Source of the DNA: DASWJZ01 sp963720705
Lineage (GTDB): Bacteria; Pseudomonadota; Alphaproteobacteria; Rhizobiales; Afifellaceae
Length of the DNA: 64,000 nt
Assembly (NCBI GenBank): GCA_963720705.1
Contig: CAVRGJ010000001.1
Span: 434,001 to 498,000, forward strand
Direction of reading: 5' to 3'
Of this stretch, positions 60,872 through 64,000 are shown piece by piece. The translations under genes and the position numbers were made by a program. Position 1 is the first letter of the stretch. Each line of letters opens with the position of its first letter. The notes below the pieces were generated by a model that worked only from the letters and a program-made list of their open reading frames with translations, had not been told where the DNA came from and searched no databases.

Positions 60872-62041
60872 TCAACCCTCAAGCAGCGGTTCGAGTTCAG
60901 GGACGATGACGCGCACGACGGAAAGCGCCTCGAGCGGCGCCGTGTCGATCCGCACACACAGAACAGTCGATATCTCGCGCTCGGCGAGCCGCGACAGGAG
61001 GCCATCCCGCGTCTTCTCGCCAGGCGAGATCGGATCGTCAGTGCCAACCCGGAAGTCTAGCGGCCGCGGACCTTCGGCAAGGAGCCGGCGATGAGCGGCG
61101 ATCTGCGCCCGATCCGGATATTTGGGATAGCTAGCGCGGGTGATGTCGTCGCGAGCGCCGGAGATGGCGGAAAGCCGCGACTGCGCTGCCTCGTAGATGG
61201 CATGAACGATGGCGGCGGCGACATCAAAGGCAGCCGCCGAGCCTTCGGCAGGGAATGGGAGCGAGGAAGCTTCTTCGGTGTCGCCTTCCATCAAATGACA
61301 CCAGATCACCGGGACGCCTACGGGTGAGGGAGCGAGCCAAAGACCGACGAGCAGGCCATGCCCGGCCAGCATATCCAGAAGCTCTTGGACCGCCGGATCA
61401 GAGATTGTGCCGGCATCGATCCGAGACCTATGGAAGAAGCCGTGCACTCGATGCGCCCGCGCGATCGCATCCCTCTCGATGCACTCCAGAATGCCGTGTG
61501 TGACGGCATCATCCTCATTCAAAGCCGCTGCGAGGCCGGTCGTTGTTGCTGCGAAGAGTCCGGTGTGGGAAAGGGGCGGGACGACATAGGCCGTGTGAAC
61601 TAGTTCGAACGGAACAGGTTGGCGGGTGTTGGTGACGAGGTCGATAGCCGACACCCAAGCGGTGTCCTTGGAACGCCACTCCGTTGGCGCATCTGGAAGC
61701 AGATGCTTGTCGAAGCGCCCATCTGGAATTCCGGTCGCATCGGCCGAAGTGATTTCGATCTCAAAATTCCCGACCCGCTCCGCAAAGCAACTCTCCGCGG
61801 ATTCGAGAATGGCGGATATGGCGGCGGCCGTCGGATCCGCGCCTTTGCCTTGAGAAACTGCGTTCGACAGTGAGAACGGCCTCACCGCCTGCATCACCGG
61901 AATTCCGATCCTGTCGAGGCCGGTGATGTCTGCGACTCGCGTGATGCCGATTGCATTGCGCATTGCCATCAGCTGGGTCAGTGTGTCCCGCGACCGCGGC
62001 CCCCGGCGCGCGTAGCGTTCTGCAACCGCTTCGTCGCCCAT
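60872..62041 (-). CDS. ycaO: YcaO-family ATP-dependent peptide-modifying protein
   Basis: A 389-residue YcaO enzyme that uses ATP to activate a peptide backbone amide. Visible features are ISAILESAESCFAERVGN and NEDDAVTHGILECIERDAIA (Glu-rich ATP/Mg site). The C-terminus ends VPELEPLLEG without the PxPxP tail of azoline-forming members, as expected for TfuA partners. The start ATG 62041 overlaps the stop of the ATPase gene by one base (TGATG). tfuA follows 7 bases later. YcaO/TfuA pairs make thioamides in some peptides and in methanogen McrA. The substrate here is unknown. Confidence 0.92.
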   Translation of the reverse strand: MGDEAVAERYARRGPRSRDTLTQLMAMRNAIGITRVADITGLDRIGIPVMQAVRPFSLSNAVSQGKGADPTAAAISAILESAESCFAERVGNFEIEITSADATGIPDGRFDKHLLPDAPTEWRSKDTAWVSAIDLVTNTRQPVPFELVHTAYVVPPLSHTGLFAATTTGLAAALNEDDAVTHGILECIERDAIARAHRVHGFFHRSRIDAGTISDPAVQELLDMLAGHGLLVGLWLAPSPVGVPVIWCHLMEGDTEEASSLPFPAEGSAAAFDVAAAIVHAIYEAAQSRLSAISGARDDITRASYPKYPDRAQIAAHRRLLAEGPRPLDFRVGTDDPISPGEKTRDGLLSRLAEREISTVLCVRIDTAPLEALSVVRVIVPELEPLLEG

Positions 62042-64000
62042 CAGGCGAGAAGACTGCCGGGCCGTCTCTCTACCGGCGCTTCGGGATATAGGATGAGTTC
62101 CTCGCCGGGCTGGAGCCGACTTCTGGCGAGTTCGACCTCGTCGCGATAGAGCGCGGCGATCTCCGGCCGCACGTCCATGCAAAGAAGCGTGTCATACGCA
62201 GCGATCAGCAGCGGCGCCGCATTCTGCTCGGACGCGATCTTCAGGCTCTTTGCAATCGCCGCGCCCACGTCCTCGTCTCCCGCTCTTTCAGCGTAGAGAA
62301 GGCGGGCGCGGCGGCGGTTGAGCTCGGCAAGCCAGAAGCGGTGGCCGCTTTTCTCCGCCTTTTCCTCCGCCGACGCCAGAAGCGCGAGACCGGCGGAGAA
62401 CTCACCGCTCCGCTCCATGAGCTCGGCCAACATCTCGCAATAGACCGGATGGTCATCCGGCGTCTGAAGCTCGGCATGGGTCGCAAGACCGCGCTCGATC
62501 ATCTCCTTGCCGCGGTCGAGTTCTCCGGCATTTCCCACGACCCACCCCTCGAAAATTTCCATCGTGGCGGCGAGCAAGCCGATCCGGTGCTGCTCCGCCA
62601 GTTGTCGAATTTCCGCGATGATGGAAGGAAGGCCGTCGAAGTCTCGACGGAAGCGGGAAAGCATGGCCTGATTGATGCAGGCATGCGCAATGCTGCTGAC
62701 GTGCCCGCTTTGCTGCGCCCAGTCGCGCGCTTCCGACATCGATCGCAACGCGCTCGCGGCGTGACCCGTCAGCCAGAGCGACAAGCTCCGATGCGCGAGG
62801 CCGCACACGCGCGCATCGTGTCCGCCGAAAAGCGCGGTATTGGCTCGGCCGCGATCGGCGCTGTAGAGGGGCAGGCCAGCGTCGATCGCCGAGAGGCAGC
62901 TTTCATGTCGCGCGAGATAGAAGTCGACCGCCCAGATGCAATGCCGGATTTGAAGCTGCACCTCGGGGTCCCGGACATCCTTCAACTCTTCCAGAATCGC
63001 GTGAGCCCTGTCGTTGTCGACGTCGGCGCCGGTAAACCACCAGCCCCAATATATCGGGAACAACGCGGCTCTCTCGGAAGCGGGCCGCCGGCGGGCGATC
63101 TCCACTCCTTCGTCATAGAGGTTGCGAGCCGGCTCCGACCCCGGTCCTTCGGTGCTCGTCAATACGGGCCCGAGCGCGGCAAGCGCCGATAGCTTCAGTG
63201 CGTCTCGCGAGTTCGGCTCGGCCACCCTTCCGCAAAGCTCGACGGCGCGCTCCAGAAGATGTCGCGCCTCTGCCATTGCAGAACGCGCAGAACTGTCCTT
63301 ACCCGCGGTCACGAAATGAGAAATCGCTTTCTCGATCAAGCCGGCGCGCTCGGCATGATCGGCGAGGGCATCCGTCCCGATCCACGCGGCGATCTCCCGA
63401 CTGCGCTCGAGCGCGGCGACCAGCCGGCCGTGCAAGGCCTGACGCTGCTTGCGGAGAAAGGCGTTGTAGATCGTCTCCTGGATCAGCGCGTGGCGGAAGG
63501 CAAACAACATCTCCCCGGGTGACCGTACGCGCACAAGAAGCCCGGCCTCTATCAGGCGCTCCACCGCGTCGACTAGCTCTGCCTCCTGAAGCTCGGGGAC
63601 AAGCTCGTGCAGAAGTGCGAGATTCGAACGGAAGCCCACGACCGCCGCCGCGCGGGCGACACCTCGCGCGGGGCCAAGGGGCTTCAGACGAGCGTCGAGC
63701 ACGCTCTCCAGAAGCGACGGTCCGTCCGGCGATATCGCCTTGGCCAGGTGCTCCGCCGACAGGCCGGCGTTCTCCGCCACCCAGTGACAAATTTCCTCGA
63801 TAAAGAGCGGCACGCCGGCGGTGATCCGGTCCACCACGTCGAGCAATTTGGGAAGCTCGGAGGCTCTGCTTTCTGGCCAGATCGCGGCAATTGCCGTTCG
63901 GCATTCGTCCGCGCCAAGGCGCTTGAGCTGCATTCGCCTCAGGTTCGCGATTTGCAGGAACTCATCGGCAACTTCCGGCCGTGTCGTAAGCACCAACAGG
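62041..64000 (-). CDS. AAA-type ATPase/TPR regulator, N-terminus beyond window
   Basis: At least 650 residues, continuing past base 64000. Only the C-terminal part of the nucleotide-binding module is visible: VLTTRPEVADEFL, RMQLKRLGADECRTAIAAIW and GVPLFIEEICHWVAENAG, typical of large STAND-like ATPase regulators (often fused to an adenylate cyclase or winged helix). The rest is a helical, TPR-like repeat array. It precedes ycaO with a one-base overlap, so it heads or continues the cluster and may control it. The missing N-terminus decides whether it has a DNA-binding or cyclase domain. Confidence 0.82.
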   Translation of the reverse strand, partial: LLVLTTRPEVADEFLQIANLRRMQLKRLGADECRTAIAAIWPESRASELPKLLDVVDRITAGVPLFIEEICHWVAENAGLSAEHLAKAISPDGPSLLESVLDARLKPLGPARGVARAAAVVGFRSNLALLHELVPELQEAELVDAVERLIEAGLLVRVRSPGEMLFAFRHALIQETIYNAFLRKQRQALHGRLVAALERSREIAAWIGTDALADHAERAGLIEKAISHFVTAGKDSSARSAMAEARHLLERAVELCGRVAEPNSRDALKLSALAALGPVLTSTEGPGSEPARNLYDEGVEIARRRPASERAALFPIYWGWWFTGADVDNDRAHAILEELKDVRDPEVQLQIRHCIWAVDFYLARHESCLSAIDAGLPLYSADRGRANTALFGGHDARVCGLAHRSLSLWLTGHAASALRSMSEARDWAQQSGHVSSIAHACINQAMLSRFRRDFDGLPSIIAEIRQLAEQHRIGLLAATMEIFEGWVVGNAGELDRGKEMIERGLATHAELQTPDDHPVYCEMLAELMERSGEFSAGLALLASAEEKAEKSGHRFWLAELNRRRARLLYAERAGDEDVGAAIAKSLKIASEQNAAPLLIAAYDTLLCMDVRPEIAALYRDEVELARSRLQPGEELILYPEAPVERRPGSLLA

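Overview
The window is GC-rich, densely coding chromosomal DNA of an alphaproteobacterium, most likely order Hyphomicrobiales (Rhizobiales). Supporting signs are a RegB/ActS-RegA/ActR redox two-component pair, a membrane-bound ferritin (MbfA) preceded by an Irr-type iron control element, several two-ATPase or PotA-type ABC importers, and intergenic repeats of the kind scattered through Bradyrhizobium-like genomes. No rRNA, tRNA, CRISPR array or insertion sequence was found. The genus cannot be fixed from the sequence alone.

Layout. 1-10.9 kb is housekeeping and stress genes: lepA (cut by the window edge), a GNAT acetyltransferase, a CDGSH protein, udgX, mbfA, a permuted NlpC/P60 protein, gpmA, a rhomboid protease, an EVE protein, dapB, regB-regA and mmcB. 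10.9-15 kb is a PotA-type ABC importer. 15.4-23.6 kb holds hemerythrin, rhlE, mltB, an esterase, a methyltransferase, GST and two VOC-family genes. 23.7-34.4 kb is a carbohydrate-type locus: a two-ATPase ABC importer with an extra small membrane protein and a TetR regulator, divergent from catabolic genes (PEP-hydrolase-like TIM barrel, cupin, YjbR, sugar isomerase, Gfo/Idh/MocA). 34.4-39.7 kb has DUF4242, a GlxA-type regulator, LtrA and a PQQ dehydrogenase coupled to a separate membrane gene. 39.7-42.8 kb encodes a PHP/EndoQ-like nuclease fused to a UvrD helicase.

43.5-49.2 kb is a tightly packed operon encoding a haem peroxidase of the fatty-acid alpha-dioxygenase type, an unknown protein, an old-yellow-enzyme-type flavoprotein with an Fe-S motif, and a di-haem cytochrome c; it looks like a lipid-oxidation (oxylipin-like) system. 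49.7-57.1 kb is a hydrogenase-4-like operon (hyfB-C-E-F-G-I) whose large subunit lacks the usual N-terminal [NiFe] cysteines, so it is probably an energy-converting hydrogenase-related (Ehr) complex. It is preceded by a coupled XRE regulator and followed by a convergent Crp/Fnr gene. 58.2-64 kb is a minus-strand cluster of an AAA/TPR regulator (partial), YcaO, TfuA, a HEXXH metalloprotease and an unusually AT-rich unknown gene, probably a thioamide-forming RiPP-like or protein-modifying system. This and the alpha-dioxygenase operon are the best candidates for undescribed biology.

Five conserved genes (lepA, regB, the PQQ dehydrogenase, hyfF, tfuA) each carry one apparent +1 frameshift, always an extra base and in some cases in a homopolymer run. 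This points to sequence errors rather than true pseudogenes.
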